Notes: generated by a model not told the origin, from the sequence alone. DNA of 64,000 bases from Clostridium transplantifaecale (GCF_900626075.1 NZ_UYZY01000003.1:372001-436000), one strand, 5' to 3'. Shown: positions 26,202 through 35,528, counted from the first letter of the stretch. Numbers and translations are program-made.

Positions 26202-27563
26202 GTGGATACGGCTCTCGTTTGCATCGCACTCAGGGGTACTATCACCTGCATAGTGTTTGCCTATTTTGTTTTCATCCCGCTCGAAAGCCGCTATAAGCGG
26301 AGTATCCTTCAGACATGGCTGCTGGTATGCCTGCTGATTTGTATCACGGTGCTGGTAACTATCCTGTTTTTGACTTCGGAACGGTATTTTTGCAAATACA
26401 GTACGTTCGGCATCCTGCTTTGGATTACAGCGGCTGTGGTTATATTTCAGATGAGCGTCCGCTGCAGCTGTCTGGAGACTCTGTTCCTGGTACTTGTGGT
26501 GCTGAATCTTTACGTAAATATTATGGTGGTGTCAAAGGTCATGGGAATGGTGCTCCACCTTCCGTTTTCCAATGAATTATCAAAGCTGATTTACGCTTTA
26601 GCGGTGCTGGGCCTGTATCTGCCTCTGCTTTACAGCCTGTTTGAAAATCTGTACAGACGGGTGATTGAGATAAATGTTTCGTCCCTGCTCTGGCGCTTTA
26701 TCTGGGCTATTCCTGCCCTTACGTATTTGATGTTCTATGTCAAATTTATCAGCGATTACTGGAAAAATCCGGTGCAGATGGGGACGGAGGACATCATATT
26801 TACAATTCTCTGGTCCTTTACAACTTATGCGCTCTTCTGGGTGACGCTTCAGATGATTGTCCAGACGCACGAGGGGATATCGGCGGCGGAACAGACGAAG
26901 CTCATCACGATTCAGCTCAGAATGCAGGAGGAGCAGTACGAAAGACTGTTTGAAAACATCGAGAAGACCAAAAGACTCCGCCACGATTGGAGACATCATC
27001 TGATGACGCTGAACGGAATTGCTGAGAGCGGGGATACACTGGAAGTGCAGCGGTATTTAAAAGAACTGATTCCTGAATACGAAGCAGGGAAAGATATCAC
27101 CCTGTGCAAAAATCATGTGGTTGACGTGATATTGCAGCACTATGCGGGAATTGCGGAGAATTGCGGAATTGAGATGGAGATTACCGCGGACATCCCGCAG
27201 AACTCAGGAATCTCGGATACGGCTCTCTGTATCATATTCGGAAATCTGGTAGAGAATGCGGCGGAGGCCTGTATCGGCCAGAAAGAAGGCGCAAAGCATA
27301 TCAAGGTCAGCGCCTGCATGAAAGGCTGCCAGCTGATTGTGATGGTTAAAAACACCCACAGCAATGCAATTGATAAGAGAGGGGAAATATTCTATTCCAC
27401 GAAGCATGAGGGAGAAGGCGTGGGACTTCCGTCTGTGAGGAAAGTGGCGGAAAGATATCAGGGGCTCATGAAGGCGGAGTATGACAAATCACACTTCAGC
27501 GCCTATGTTATACTGAATGTAAAGAAAGAACTGCACGGAGCCGGTGTGGCTTCCGTCCATTAG
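26202..27563 (+). CDS. GHKL-type sensor histidine kinase (AgrC/LytS-like)
   Basis: 453 residues with a GTG start at 26202 after GGGAAGGGGGG. Six or seven membrane helices fill residues 1-220. A coiled linker precedes the phospho-His region KRLRHDWRHHLMTL, and the ATPase domain has FGNLVENAAEAC and GEGVGLPSVRKVAE. This class pairs with LytTR regulators and often senses peptides, but no LytTR or pre-peptide gene is next to it. The nearest regulator (27662-28348, opposite strand) is OmpR type. It ends at a strong terminator. Confidence 0.9.
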   Translation: MDTALVCIALRGTITCIVFAYFVFIPLESRYKRSILQTWLLVCLLICITVLVTILFLTSERYFCKYSTFGILLWITAAVVIFQMSVRCSCLETLFLVLVVLNLYVNIMVVSKVMGMVLHLPFSNELSKLIYALAVLGLYLPLLYSLFENLYRRVIEINVSSLLWRFIWAIPALTYLMFYVKFISDYWKNPVQMGTEDIIFTILWSFTTYALFWVTLQMIVQTHEGISAAEQTKLITIQLRMQEEQYERLFENIEKTKRLRHDWRHHLMTLNGIAESGDTLEVQRYLKELIPEYEAGKDITLCKNHVVDVILQHYAGIAENCGIEMEITADIPQNSGISDTALCIIFGNLVENAAEACIGQKEGAKHIKVSACMKGCQLIVMVKNTHSNAIDKRGEIFYSTKHEGEGVGLPSVRKVAERYQGLMKAEYDKSHFSAYVILNVKKELHGAGVASVH

Positions 27564-27605
27564 AAAAGGATTTCTCTTAATAAAATTTAAGGGAAATCCT
27601 TTTTG
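27564..27605. terminator. Terminator between convergent kinase and regulator genes
   Basis: Stem AAAGGATTTCTCTTAA / TTAAGGGAAATCCTTT with T-tracts on both sides (AAAAG on the left, CTTTTT on the right); can serve both strands. Confidence 0.85.
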
Positions 27606-27661
27606 AATGTAAGGTTGTTTGCTTACTATATGAATTAATGGGAATGAATTTTCAAACACGC

Positions 27662-28348
27662 TCAAGGCATGAAACGGTAGCCGAGCCCCCGGACCGTGAC
27701 GATATGTTCCGGTTTCTGACGGTTCTCTTCGATCTTGCCGCGCAGACGGTTGATATAAACCATGATGGCATTGTCGTCAATGGCCACACTGGTTCCCCAG
27801 ACGTGTTCATAAATCATGTCCTTGGTAAAAACCTGTCCCGGATGTTTCATAAACAGGAGCATCAGACTGTTTTCTTTAGAGGAGAGCGTAATTTCTTCCC
27901 CGCCCTTGTAAAAGCGCATCGTGGAAGTATTATAAGTGAACGGCCCGCACTCTAAAAGGTCGGACTGGCCGAGGACCATATTCTTATTACGGCGGATCAG
28001 GGCCTTGACCTTGGCTCCGAGAACTACGGGACGGAATGGTTTTGTTACATAGTCATCCGCGCCTACGGAGAGCCCGTACAGGGAGTCATAATCCTCATTC
28101 CTGCCGCTTACAATCATCACGGGAGTCTGGATGCCCTGGCTGCGGAGCTTTTTGATTACTTCAAAACCCTCCATGTCACCCAGTGTGATATCCATGAGGA
28201 TCATATCGTAGGTGTGTGTCTTTAAAAGGTTCAAAGCAGCATTCCCGCTGTCTGCGACCGTAGTCTCCAGATCATAACTGCGCATGATTTTTTCCAGTAA
28301 CCTGTAAATTGCCGGATCGTCATCTACGATCAAAACTTTATCCGCCAT
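27662..28348 (-). CDS. OmpR family response regulator (single gene)
   Basis: 228 residues. Receiver: VDDDPA acidic residues, phospho-Asp in DMILMDITLGDMEG, VSGRNED, TKPFRP. Winged helix: VWGTSVAIDDNAIMVYINRLR and a wing ending VRGLGYRFMP. It is divergent from a hybrid NtrB-like kinase with a degenerate receiver (28532) and convergent with a GHKL kinase, so it is a candidate partner for the hybrid kinase, a pairing inferred from adjacency only. Confidence 0.92.
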   Translation of the reverse strand: MADKVLIVDDDPAIYRLLEKIMRSYDLETTVADSGNAALNLLKTHTYDMILMDITLGDMEGFEVIKKLRSQGIQTPVMIVSGRNEDYDSLYGLSVGADDYVTKPFRPVVLGAKVKALIRRNKNMVLGQSDLLECGPFTYNTSTMRFYKGGEEITLSSKENSLMLLFMKHPGQVFTKDMIYEHVWGTSVAIDDNAIMVYINRLRGKIEENRQKPEHIVTVRGLGYRFMP

Positions 28349-28531
28349 AGTATCCCCTAACCTTTTTTATTTTCGAAGTGTGCCGGTTAAAAATCAGATG
28401 TACTTATTGCTTGAATTATTATAATATTAAGGAGAGTGCAAGTCAATGATATGCTGAAATGAAAAATATGGCCGGTACAGGTAAAATTACTGTGTACGGT
28501 GAACAGTAACCAGGTAAGAGAGGAATGCAAT

Positions 28532-30757
28532 ATGGGGGAGCTTCGCAAACTGAGGGACAGCTTCATGAAAAAGTTGAAAGATGATAAAAAGGATAAGAAA
28601 TATATCGCCGCCTTTATGGCGGTTGTGCTGCTCATCGTGGTCTTAATGTTTTCCGCTCTCGGATTCAGTATCTGGGAGGAGTATAAGAAGACGATTATCG
28701 ACAACCAGAAAAAACAGATGCTTCTGACGGCACAGAGCTTGGGGGACAACCTGGAAATCTTTATCGAAGAATATGAGGCGGATCTGAACGCGCTATGTAC
28801 GTTGGAATCCGAAAACCGCTGGATCGGAGGACATGAAGAATGGGATATCCTTCAGGGATATGTAGATTCCCATGAACGCTTTGTGTACGACGTGATCGTG
28901 GAGGAGACCGACGGCACCGTTATCAAAAGTACAAAAGGCCGGCAGGTTACGGAAGTTTTCTCGGTCACTGAGATTAACGACAGCCTCAGTTTCCGCCAAT
29001 GCAGGCTGGATGACGGGGAGATTTATCTGGTTCTCAGGATGGAACGCTGGGGTGATACGTCGATTTCCATCGTAATCAATGAGACTGCTTATTACCGGTC
29101 CCTGATTTCGGGAATCCGCCTGGGAACTAACGGTTATGTCGTGGTGAAGGATTCGGATGGGATCATCCTGATGCACCCGCAGAAGGAGCAGTGGGGCATC
29201 GACGTCATAGACGGACGCCAGAAGATGTATCCGGACAAGGATCTGTCAAGTCTTGACAAGATGGTGGAGAGCCAGAATAAGGGAGAGGAGGGCGTTCTGG
29301 AATATTATTCCTACTGGTGGACCAAACCGGGGGCACCCAGGGTGAAAAAAATCAGCGCCTATTCCCCGGCTATCATTGGGGGAGGTTTCCTGGTGGTGAG
29401 CGCCGTCATCGACTACAGCGACATCTATATTCCGGTCGCTGAGGGCTTTACGAAGCTGGCGCTGGTGTTTGTGGGAATCATGGCGGCTATCCTTATCATG
29501 GCGTTCTACATGGCAAAGCTGCTGATGCAGAAAAAACGCGACACGGAGGAGATTGCCTATCTCCTGGAACTGAACCGGATTTTAGAGTCCATGCACCAGA
29601 GTGAGGAGAGGATCGCGCACCAGCAGAGGCTGCAGATTATGGGAACGATGACGGGAGGAATTGCCCATGAGTTTAACAACCTGCTCACGCCGATTATGGG
29701 ATACGCGGATTTGATGATGATGGACCTGCCGGAGGGTTCGGAACTGTATGACAGCGCCTCCGAGATATATGAGGCCTCGGCCAAGGCAAAGGAGATTATC
29801 CAGCAGATATCCTCACTGAGCCGCAAGAATATGGAGACGGCCTACAAAAACCTGGATGCGGCCAGGGTGTTCCGCAGGGCGCTCAAGATGGTGCAGTCCG
29901 TATGTCCGGCGAATGTGCGTCTTACGGATGATATTGCCCTTAAGGAAGAACATTTCCTCGGCAATGAGACTCAGATGAACCAGGTGATTCTGAATATCTG
30001 CGTCAATGCCATCCATGCGATCGGCCATCAGGAGGGAATAATCACGGTCAGCGCCCGGGCGGCGGATTCAAAGGAGCTTGAAGAGTACCATCTTTCTGCG
30101 GTGCCCGGGGACTGGGAACATTATATCAGGTTAGATATTTCAGACAACGGCTGCGGCATGACAGAGGAGGTCTTAAAACAGATATTTGACCCGTTCTTTA
30201 CGACAAAGAAAGGGGGCAAGGGTACCGGACTCGGCCTTGCCCTGGTGGAGCAGATTATCACCTCCCATAAAGGATTTATTTTTGCAAAAAGCCGCCCCGG
30301 TGAGGGCAGCATCTTCCACATCTATCTGCCTGTCAATGAGACAACGGAGGCGGAAGAGCAGGAGAACGCGGACGGAGAGGACAGGAACGGGAAGCTTTTA
30401 AGGATTCTGATTGTGGATGACAATGCCAAAGTGCTTAAGCTTTTGGAGAAGAACTTCGGGAAACTCGGTGTCCTGGCAGTGTCCTGCATGACCTTCGAGG
30501 AGGCCAGGAATCTGTTGAAAACACAGGAGTTTGACGCTGTGGCGGCGGAACAGAGCATAGGCGGCAGAAGCGCCGTGGACTTCTGCATGTCCATCCAGGG
30601 ACAGAATCCGGGGCTGATCCGTATTGTGATGACGGAACAGGTTACAAAGGAAATCCTGGAGGCCAAACAGAGGAAGATTATAGATGAATATATTGATAAG
30701 CCGGTGTCGGATTCGGCTATATTAAAGGTCATAAGGGAAATTAAAGCAAAATTTTAG
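28532..30757 (+). CDS. Hybrid sensor kinase: Cache sensor, NtrB-type kinase, degenerate receiver
   Basis: 741 residues from the ATG at 28532 (RBS AGAGGAA). Membrane helix at about 28-50, extracellular double-Cache-like domain to about 305, second helix at about 310-333, then kinase: GGIAHEFNNLLTPIMGY with phospho-His, NICVNAIHAIG, DNGCGM, FTTKKGGKGTGLGL. A C-terminal receiver domain (620-741) has the acidic pair IVDDNA, Thr in IVMTEQ and Lys in YIDKP, but the phospho-Asp position reads FDAVAAEQ, with Glu673. This could act as a fixed phospho-mimic. Cache sensors often bind organic acids, and a citrate-type permease lies downstream. Confidence 0.9.
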   Translation: MGELRKLRDSFMKKLKDDKKDKKYIAAFMAVVLLIVVLMFSALGFSIWEEYKKTIIDNQKKQMLLTAQSLGDNLEIFIEEYEADLNALCTLESENRWIGGHEEWDILQGYVDSHERFVYDVIVEETDGTVIKSTKGRQVTEVFSVTEINDSLSFRQCRLDDGEIYLVLRMERWGDTSISIVINETAYYRSLISGIRLGTNGYVVVKDSDGIILMHPQKEQWGIDVIDGRQKMYPDKDLSSLDKMVESQNKGEEGVLEYYSYWWTKPGAPRVKKISAYSPAIIGGGFLVVSAVIDYSDIYIPVAEGFTKLALVFVGIMAAILIMAFYMAKLLMQKKRDTEEIAYLLELNRILESMHQSEERIAHQQRLQIMGTMTGGIAHEFNNLLTPIMGYADLMMMDLPEGSELYDSASEIYEASAKAKEIIQQISSLSRKNMETAYKNLDAARVFRRALKMVQSVCPANVRLTDDIALKEEHFLGNETQMNQVILNICVNAIHAIGHQEGIITVSARAADSKELEEYHLSAVPGDWEHYIRLDISDNGCGMTEEVLKQIFDPFFTTKKGGKGTGLGLALVEQIITSHKGFIFAKSRPGEGSIFHIYLPVNETTEAEEQENADGEDRNGKLLRILIVDDNAKVLKLLEKNFGKLGVLAVSCMTFEEARNLLKTQEFDAVAAEQSIGGRSAVDFCMSIQGQNPGLIRIVMTEQVTKEILEAKQRKIIDEYIDKPVSDSAILKVIREIKAKF

Positions 30758-30850
30758 CAGCCGGTCCTTTACAGGTTGAAAGCAGATAGCCTGGACATTT
30801 AACAGTCTGAAATAGTAACGGATTGAATCTTAATATCTGCCGGAAGCAAA

Positions 30851-30930
30851 AGCCCAACCTTAACGTTTTTTAAGAGTTCTCTTACATGAATTTAAGAGAG
30901 AGAATGGAAACGTGTAAGGTTGGGCTTTTA
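30851..30930 (+). terminator. Large terminator-like hairpin before the CitMHS permease gene
   Basis: Outer stem AGCCCAACCTTA / TAAGGTTGGGCT followed by TTTTA, with an inner stem TTCTCTTA / TAAGAGAG. It ends the kinase transcript or acts as an attenuator 48 bp before the permease ATG. Confidence 0.7.
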
Positions 30931-30978
30931 TAATGGATTCATAACAAAGAGATGAAAAAGAAAGAGGAGGAATAAAAC

Positions 30979-32316
30979 ATGAATGAGACCATGCTTGCTG
31001 CTTTAGGGTTTGCAACCATAATCATGATCATTGTTTTACTGCTGAGGAACGTTACGGTTCCGGCCATCGCTTTTATCGGGGTATCCACTGTAACGGCGGC
31101 AATTCTTGTGCTGACAGGTACATTTACTGTCAGTGAGATGGGGGATTTTATTAAGAAAGGTGTTTCGGGCGTGCATTCCACCGCAGCACTGTTTATTTTC
31201 TCCGTACTGTTTTTCGGTATCATGACGGATGCCGGTATGTTTGACCGTATTATCAATGCGCTTATGAAAAAAGTGGGCAATAACGTAGTGGGCGTCGCCA
31301 TGATGTCATGTATCATTGCTATGATAGGGCACCTGGACGGCGGCGGGGCTTCCACATTTCTGATTACGATTCCCGCTATGCTCCCGGTTTATAAAAAACT
31401 GAAAATGCGGCCGACCACGCTGCTTTTAATCTGTGTAACGGCGATGGGCGTAATGAACCTTCTTCCCTGGGGAGGCCCTACAATGCGTTCCGCTTCCGTG
31501 CTGGGAGTGGAGGCAAACGTACTCTGGATGCAGCTTCTGCCGATGCAGATTGTCGGTATTGTAATCGCGCTTTTCACTGCCTTCTTCTGGGGAACCGTGG
31601 AGAAGAGAAGAGGCGCAGGGATTAACAGTACGCTTGAGATTGAAGACACGGAAATTACAGAGGAGGCGGCAAATGGCGCGGACCACAGCGAGCTGGTGCG
31701 TCCGAAACTGTTTTGGTTCAATATCTGCCTGACGCTGGTGATTATCGTCTGTCTGATTTTCCTTCCTGTGCCGTCCTACTTTACCTTCATGCTGGGCTGT
31801 GTTGCGGCCCTGCTGGTGAATTATCCCGGTGCAAAACTGCAGAATAAGATTATCAAATCACATTCCGGTCCGGCCCTCATGATGGCGTCCACGATTCTGG
31901 CAGCAGGCGTGTTTCTGGGAGTTCTGGAGGAAAGTGAGATTATGAACCACATGGCTAATATATTAGCCTCCTTTATCCCACAGGCCATGGGACGGTTCCT
32001 GCCTCTGATTATCGGAGTCCTGTCCGTGCCGCTGACCATGATGTTCTGTACAGACTCTTATTTCTACGGACTTCTGCCGGTTCTGATAGGAGTGGGAAGC
32101 AAGTTTGGGGTGGACCCGGCGCACATTGCAATCGCCATGGTAGTCTGCCGTAACTGTGCAACTTTCATAAGCCCTGTCGTGCCCGCCACCTTCCTGGGCG
32201 TGGGCCTGGCAGGAGTAGAGATTAAAGACCATATTAAAACGAGCTTCTTCTGGATTTGGGGCGTGAGCCTTGTATGCATGGTAGCCGGTCTTGTTCTCGG
32301 TGTAATAACGCTTTAA
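30979..32316 (+). CDS. CitMHS family citrate/metal-citrate:H+ symporter-like permease
   Basis: 445 residues with about eleven to twelve membrane segments. IGHLDGGGASTFLITIPAML and MNLLPWGGPTMR are characteristic of the CitMHS family (Bacillus CitM/CitH). CNCATF-like and SPVVPATFLGVG motifs lie in the second half. RBS AAGAGGAGG precedes the ATG. It probably imports citrate complexed with divalent metal, or a related tricarboxylate. The Cache-domain kinase upstream may control it, as citrate permeases in Firmicutes are often under two-component control. Confidence 0.88.
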   Translation: MNETMLAALGFATIIMIIVLLLRNVTVPAIAFIGVSTVTAAILVLTGTFTVSEMGDFIKKGVSGVHSTAALFIFSVLFFGIMTDAGMFDRIINALMKKVGNNVVGVAMMSCIIAMIGHLDGGGASTFLITIPAMLPVYKKLKMRPTTLLLICVTAMGVMNLLPWGGPTMRSASVLGVEANVLWMQLLPMQIVGIVIALFTAFFWGTVEKRRGAGINSTLEIEDTEITEEAANGADHSELVRPKLFWFNICLTLVIIVCLIFLPVPSYFTFMLGCVAALLVNYPGAKLQNKIIKSHSGPALMMASTILAAGVFLGVLEESEIMNHMANILASFIPQAMGRFLPLIIGVLSVPLTMMFCTDSYFYGLLPVLIGVGSKFGVDPAHIAIAMVVCRNCATFISPVVPATFLGVGLAGVEIKDHIKTSFFWIWGVSLVCMVAGLVLGVITL

Positions 32317-32659
32317 TGACAAATTACTGATAGATACTTACTCCTTCACCTCAAAAGGAGAACTACCTCAAATGGGGCGGGGCTGTTGCAAAATGACCGG
32401 GATGCGGTTGTGGTGCGGCAGCCCTGTTCTGTGTGGGGATTTAATTGAGAAATGAGGACGCCTCTGTAAGACGGCGGACGGGGGAGTGGGAGGGGGGTTA
32501 TGAGTCTTCAGTCCCGGTTGGTAGGGTGTGGTGAGGGGGAATCCAGGAGAAAAAATTCCTACGGGGACTCGCTCCCGCTTGTGGAATGCGCAGCGGATGC
32601 TAGCTTCGAAAAGACCTCATCAAGCACCGGCGGATTCCAAGGTCTCCCTTCGGAAAGTT

Positions 32660-32843
32660 AGTTACCGCGTACTTCGTACCCGGTAACCCGCTTCGCGATG
32701 CACAGAAACGGTATTAAAACCGTTTCGCGCCGCTACCCTCGGGTTTTCTGTGACTTACGCCGCGCTTCACTCACAAAAAACACCTCGCGGAATACATCCT
32801 GTATCTAGCAGCAGGCATGCCCACCCACCGTTCTTCATTCTAG
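32660..32843. repeat. Palindrome-rich 184 bp segment replacing part of repeat copy 2
   Basis: Flanked by sequence that is continuous in copy 1 (CGGAAAGTT and TTGTCG). It contains GTTACCG...CGGTAAC, AAACGG...CCGTTT and an outer CACAGAAA / TTTCTGTG pairing, so it can fold as nested hairpins. No gene is recognised. Confidence 0.65.
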
Positions 32844-32998
32844 TTGTCGGCGGGACTGAAGACTCAGGGAAGTTATTGCCCCGTCCGCCGGCGTCAGGGG
32901 CTGATTGTCTCTTTCATCAAGTGGGGGAGAGGTATTGTCGCTTCCACGATATAGTCGTATCTATTTTACATTCTGACGGCATTATGGGCTGCATAAAA

Positions 32999-33006
32999 AG
33001 AGTATC
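32999..33006. repeat. Left target-site duplication of IS66 element
   Basis: AGAGTATC, repeated exactly at 35529-35536. The uninterrupted site AAAAAGAGTATCAGAATAAA is present in copy 1 near 8860. Confidence 0.93.
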
Positions 33007-33114
33007 GTAAGCGTCAAATAACATAGTGTATTTCTTTTCCTGCCATAATCCGTGATAATTACTCTTAGAGTTTTTAGGGTCTACTCTTAAAAATCTAAAA
33101 CACGGAGGTATATC

Positions 33115-33486
33115 ATGGAAGAATTATCAGCAAAGACACAAATCAATATCCAGAAATGGCTGGAAGTCATTCACCGATGCCGCGACAGTGGGCTTTCTAA
33201 CCAGCAGTGGTGTGAAGAGAATGGCATTTCTTTGAAAAGCTACTATTACTGGCTCGCAAAGATCAGAAAGTTGGCGATTAAGAACCTTCCGCATAAGCGA
33301 AATGCAGGATCTGTTTCCACGGAAGCACCGGAGACTGCAGTGTTTGCATCGATTCCGGTTATCAGCCATTGCCCTTCCAATCCCGCATCTGTTATCATCC
33401 GTTCCGGCAGTGCAGTGATTGAGATCGCTGTGAATACGCCAGACTCCCTGATTCAGTCCGTCATTCTGGCTGCATCCAGATGTTAG
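33115..33486 (+). CDS. tnpA: IS66 accessory protein TnpA-like
   Basis: 123 residues. The N-terminal helix-turn-helix pattern INIQKWLEVIHRCRDSGLSNQQWCEENGISLKSYYYW is split here by eye into WLEVIHRCRDSGLSNQQWC and ENGISLKSYYYWLAKI, typical of the IS66 first ORF. RBS CGGAGGTATATC. It overlaps the next gene by 7 bp, suggesting translational coupling. Needed with TnpB for full transposition in characterised IS66 elements. Confidence 0.88.
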   Translation: MEELSAKTQINIQKWLEVIHRCRDSGLSNQQWCEENGISLKSYYYWLAKIRKLAIKNLPHKRNAGSVSTEAPETAVFASIPVISHCPSNPASVIIRSGSAVIEIAVNTPDSLIQSVILAASRC

Positions 33487-33836
33487 GGGATCTTTCACGG
33501 GCAGAAACGATTTATCTTGCCTGTGGTTATACCGATATGAGGAAATCCATCGATGGCCTTGCAGCCATCGTCCAGCAGAACTTCCGGCTGGATCCGTTCT
33601 CCAACAGCCTCTTTCTCTTCTGCGGTCATAAACGTAATCGTATGAAGGCACTGTTTTGGGAGGGGGACGGTTTCGTCCTACTGTACAAGCGTCTGGAAAA
33701 TGGGAACTTCCAATGGCCAAGGACCCCGGCGGATGTACGCCGGATATCCGCTCAAGAGTTGCGCTGGCTGCTGGAAGGACTGTCCATTGACCAGCCAAAG
33801 GCGGTAAAGAAGCTGCATCCCAAATCTATCCTTTAA
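33480..33836 (+). CDS. tnpB: IS66 accessory protein TnpB-like
   Basis: 118 residues with the IS66 Orf2 signature: IYLACGYTDMRKSIDGLAA, FCGHKRNRMKALFWEGDGF and LLYKRLENGNFQWP. This protein is unrelated to the RNA-guided TnpB nuclease of IS605 elements. It is followed by a terminator-like hairpin before TnpC. Confidence 0.93.
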   Translation: MLGDLSRAETIYLACGYTDMRKSIDGLAAIVQQNFRLDPFSNSLFLFCGHKRNRMKALFWEGDGFVLLYKRLENGNFQWPRTPADVRRISAQELRWLLEGLSIDQPKAVKKLHPKSIL

Positions 33837-33882
33837 AGTGGCTGAAAAGCTTGTAAATACTGGATTCTCAGCCACTTTTATG
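33835..33882 (+). terminator. Hairpin between IS66 tnpB and tnpC
   Basis: AAAGTGGCTGA / TCAGCCACTTTT stem with T-rich 3' side, followed at once by TATACTA, which could be the -10 of a separate tnpC promoter. Confidence 0.6.
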
Positions 33883-33924
33883 CTATACTAAATACAGTTA
33901 GAATACGAAAAGGAACCGATTTCC

Positions 33925-35463
33925 ATGGCCGACGGAACACCAATCTCAGCATTAGAAAACCGCATTACAGAGCTAGAAAAAGAAAATCTTCTCCTCCAGG
34001 AAAAGGTAGCTTTCCTGACCCGCAAGCTTTATGGCAGGTCAACCGAGCAGACATCCTCCCTTGATATCGAGGGACAGATGTCTCTTTTTGATGAAGCGGA
34101 AACGGAGGCCGATTCGAAAGCTGCTGAACCGGATATGAAGGATGTCGCTTCCTATCGGCGCAAAAGGTTCCCAGGTCAGAAAGAAGAACTGCTCAAAGAC
34201 ATCCCTCATGAAAAGAAACTCTGCACACTTGCAGAAGAAGACCGTTTCTGCCAGACCTGCGGTTCGTCGCTTGTTTCGGTGGGGGAGGAATTCGTCCGGA
34301 CGGAAATCGAGCTCATCCCTGCCAAGGTACGTGTTATTGACTATTACCGTGAAACATTCGACTGCAGGGAGTGTCGTAAGAACGGGAAAGCATATATGGA
34401 GAAATCCCCCATGCCCTGTCCGGTCATCCAGCACTCTTATGCGTCCCCTTCCACGGTTGCCTGGGTCATCCATCAGAAGTATGAGCTAGCCGTACCGCTG
34501 TACCGTCAGGAAAACGAATGGAACGATCTTGGTGTGGCCTTAAGCCGGGCAACCATGTCCAACTGGATTCTTGCCAGTTACCGGGACTGGCTGTCTCCGA
34601 TTGTCGGACTGTTACGGAAAAAACTTCTGGAACAGGGATATCTGCACATCGACGAGACGCCGGTACAGGTGCTGGGGGAAGCCGGAAGGAAGAACACCAC
34701 GGATTCCTATATGTGGGTATACTGCTCCATAAAGGAAAGCAGCCATCCCGTCAGGCGGTTTGATTATAAGCCGGGACGCAGCGGAACTTTCCCCCAGAAG
34801 TTTCTGGAAGGTTACCACGGATACATCCACACAGATGCTTATAAAGGCTATGAAAAAGTATCTGGGATTACAAGATGTTTCTGTTGGACACACCTTCGCA
34901 GATACTTTGTGGATGCCCTTCCAAAAGAAACGGAAAGCCGGGAAACAACTATTCCGGCACAGGCCATCAGCTACATCAATCAGCTGTTTGAGATTGAGAA
35001 AAAACTGGAAGTCCTGTCTCCCCAAGGCAGGAAGGAACAGCGTCTGATACAAGAAATGCCTGTATTAGATGCCTTTTGGTTGTGGGCTGAAGATGCATCT
35101 GCCGGAATCCTTCCAAAATCCAAACTTGGAGAGGCATTTACCTATGCCTTCAACCAGAGAAAGGGGTTGATGAATTATCTGCTGGACGGGAACTGCGCTG
35201 TCTCAAACAATCTTGCCGAGAACTGTATCCGTCCCTTTACGATAGGACGTAAGAACTGGCTGTTTTCTGGAAGCCCCAAAGGAGCAGAAGCCAGCGCAGG
35301 TATCTATACGCTGGTGGAAACGGCAAAAGTCAATGGCCTAAACCCCAGAAAATACATTCAGTATATTTTGAGTGATATCCCCGGAACAGCATTCCAGCAG
35401 TATCCGGAATTTCTGGAAGACTATATGCCATGGGAACCTGTCATACAGAAAATATGTAGATAA
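33925..35463 (+). CDS. tnpC: IS66 family transposase TnpC-like
   Basis: 512 residues. N-terminal coiled coil (ALENRITELEKENLLLQEKV), zinc-finger-like FCQTCGSSL with a second CRECRK pair, then the DDE domain: HIDETPVQVLG, HTDAYKGYE and NLAENCIRPF give the acidic triad. C-terminal IS66_C domain (GLNPRKYIQYILSDIPG). Length and frame are complete. Start after AAAGGAACC. Confidence 0.95.
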   Translation: MADGTPISALENRITELEKENLLLQEKVAFLTRKLYGRSTEQTSSLDIEGQMSLFDEAETEADSKAAEPDMKDVASYRRKRFPGQKEELLKDIPHEKKLCTLAEEDRFCQTCGSSLVSVGEEFVRTEIELIPAKVRVIDYYRETFDCRECRKNGKAYMEKSPMPCPVIQHSYASPSTVAWVIHQKYELAVPLYRQENEWNDLGVALSRATMSNWILASYRDWLSPIVGLLRKKLLEQGYLHIDETPVQVLGEAGRKNTTDSYMWVYCSIKESSHPVRRFDYKPGRSGTFPQKFLEGYHGYIHTDAYKGYEKVSGITRCFCWTHLRRYFVDALPKETESRETTIPAQAISYINQLFEIEKKLEVLSPQGRKEQRLIQEMPVLDAFWLWAEDASAGILPKSKLGEAFTYAFNQRKGLMNYLLDGNCAVSNNLAENCIRPFTIGRKNWLFSGSPKGAEASAGIYTLVETAKVNGLNPRKYIQYILSDIPGTAFQQYPEFLEDYMPWEPVIQKICR

Positions 35464-35528
35464 CCGCCAACCTTGAGAAGAGCAGAAGGCTGGCGATTTT
35501 TCTATACACTCTGTTATTTGACGGTTAC

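Larger units (their letters stand above)
32439..33006 (+). repeat. ~840 bp palindromic repeat, copy 2, left part
   Basis: Begins at GATTTAATTGAGAAATGAGGACGCC about 120 bp after the CitMHS gene, matches copy 1 in order and is cut at 33006 by the IS66 insertion. A 22 bp stretch of copy 1 is replaced here by about 184 bp (32660-32843). Palindrome A is otherwise complete, with its centre TTCGAAAAGACCTCATCAAG. Confidence 0.9.
33007..35528 (+). mobile_element. Complete IS66 family insertion sequence
   Basis: 2522 bp element with 17 bp terminal inverted repeats: GTAAGCGTCAAATAACA at 33007-33023 and the complement of GTAACCGTCAAATAACA at 35512-35528 (one mismatch). It is flanked by an 8 bp duplication AGAGTATC. 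It carries the three-gene IS66 set (TnpA-, TnpB- and TnpC-like). All three frames are open, so it looks intact and recent. It splits repeat copy 2. Confidence 0.95.

Noticed and set aside
33480..33836. RNA-guided TnpB nuclease (IS605 type)
   Set aside because: The protein is the unrelated 118-residue IS66 Orf2; there is no RuvC domain.
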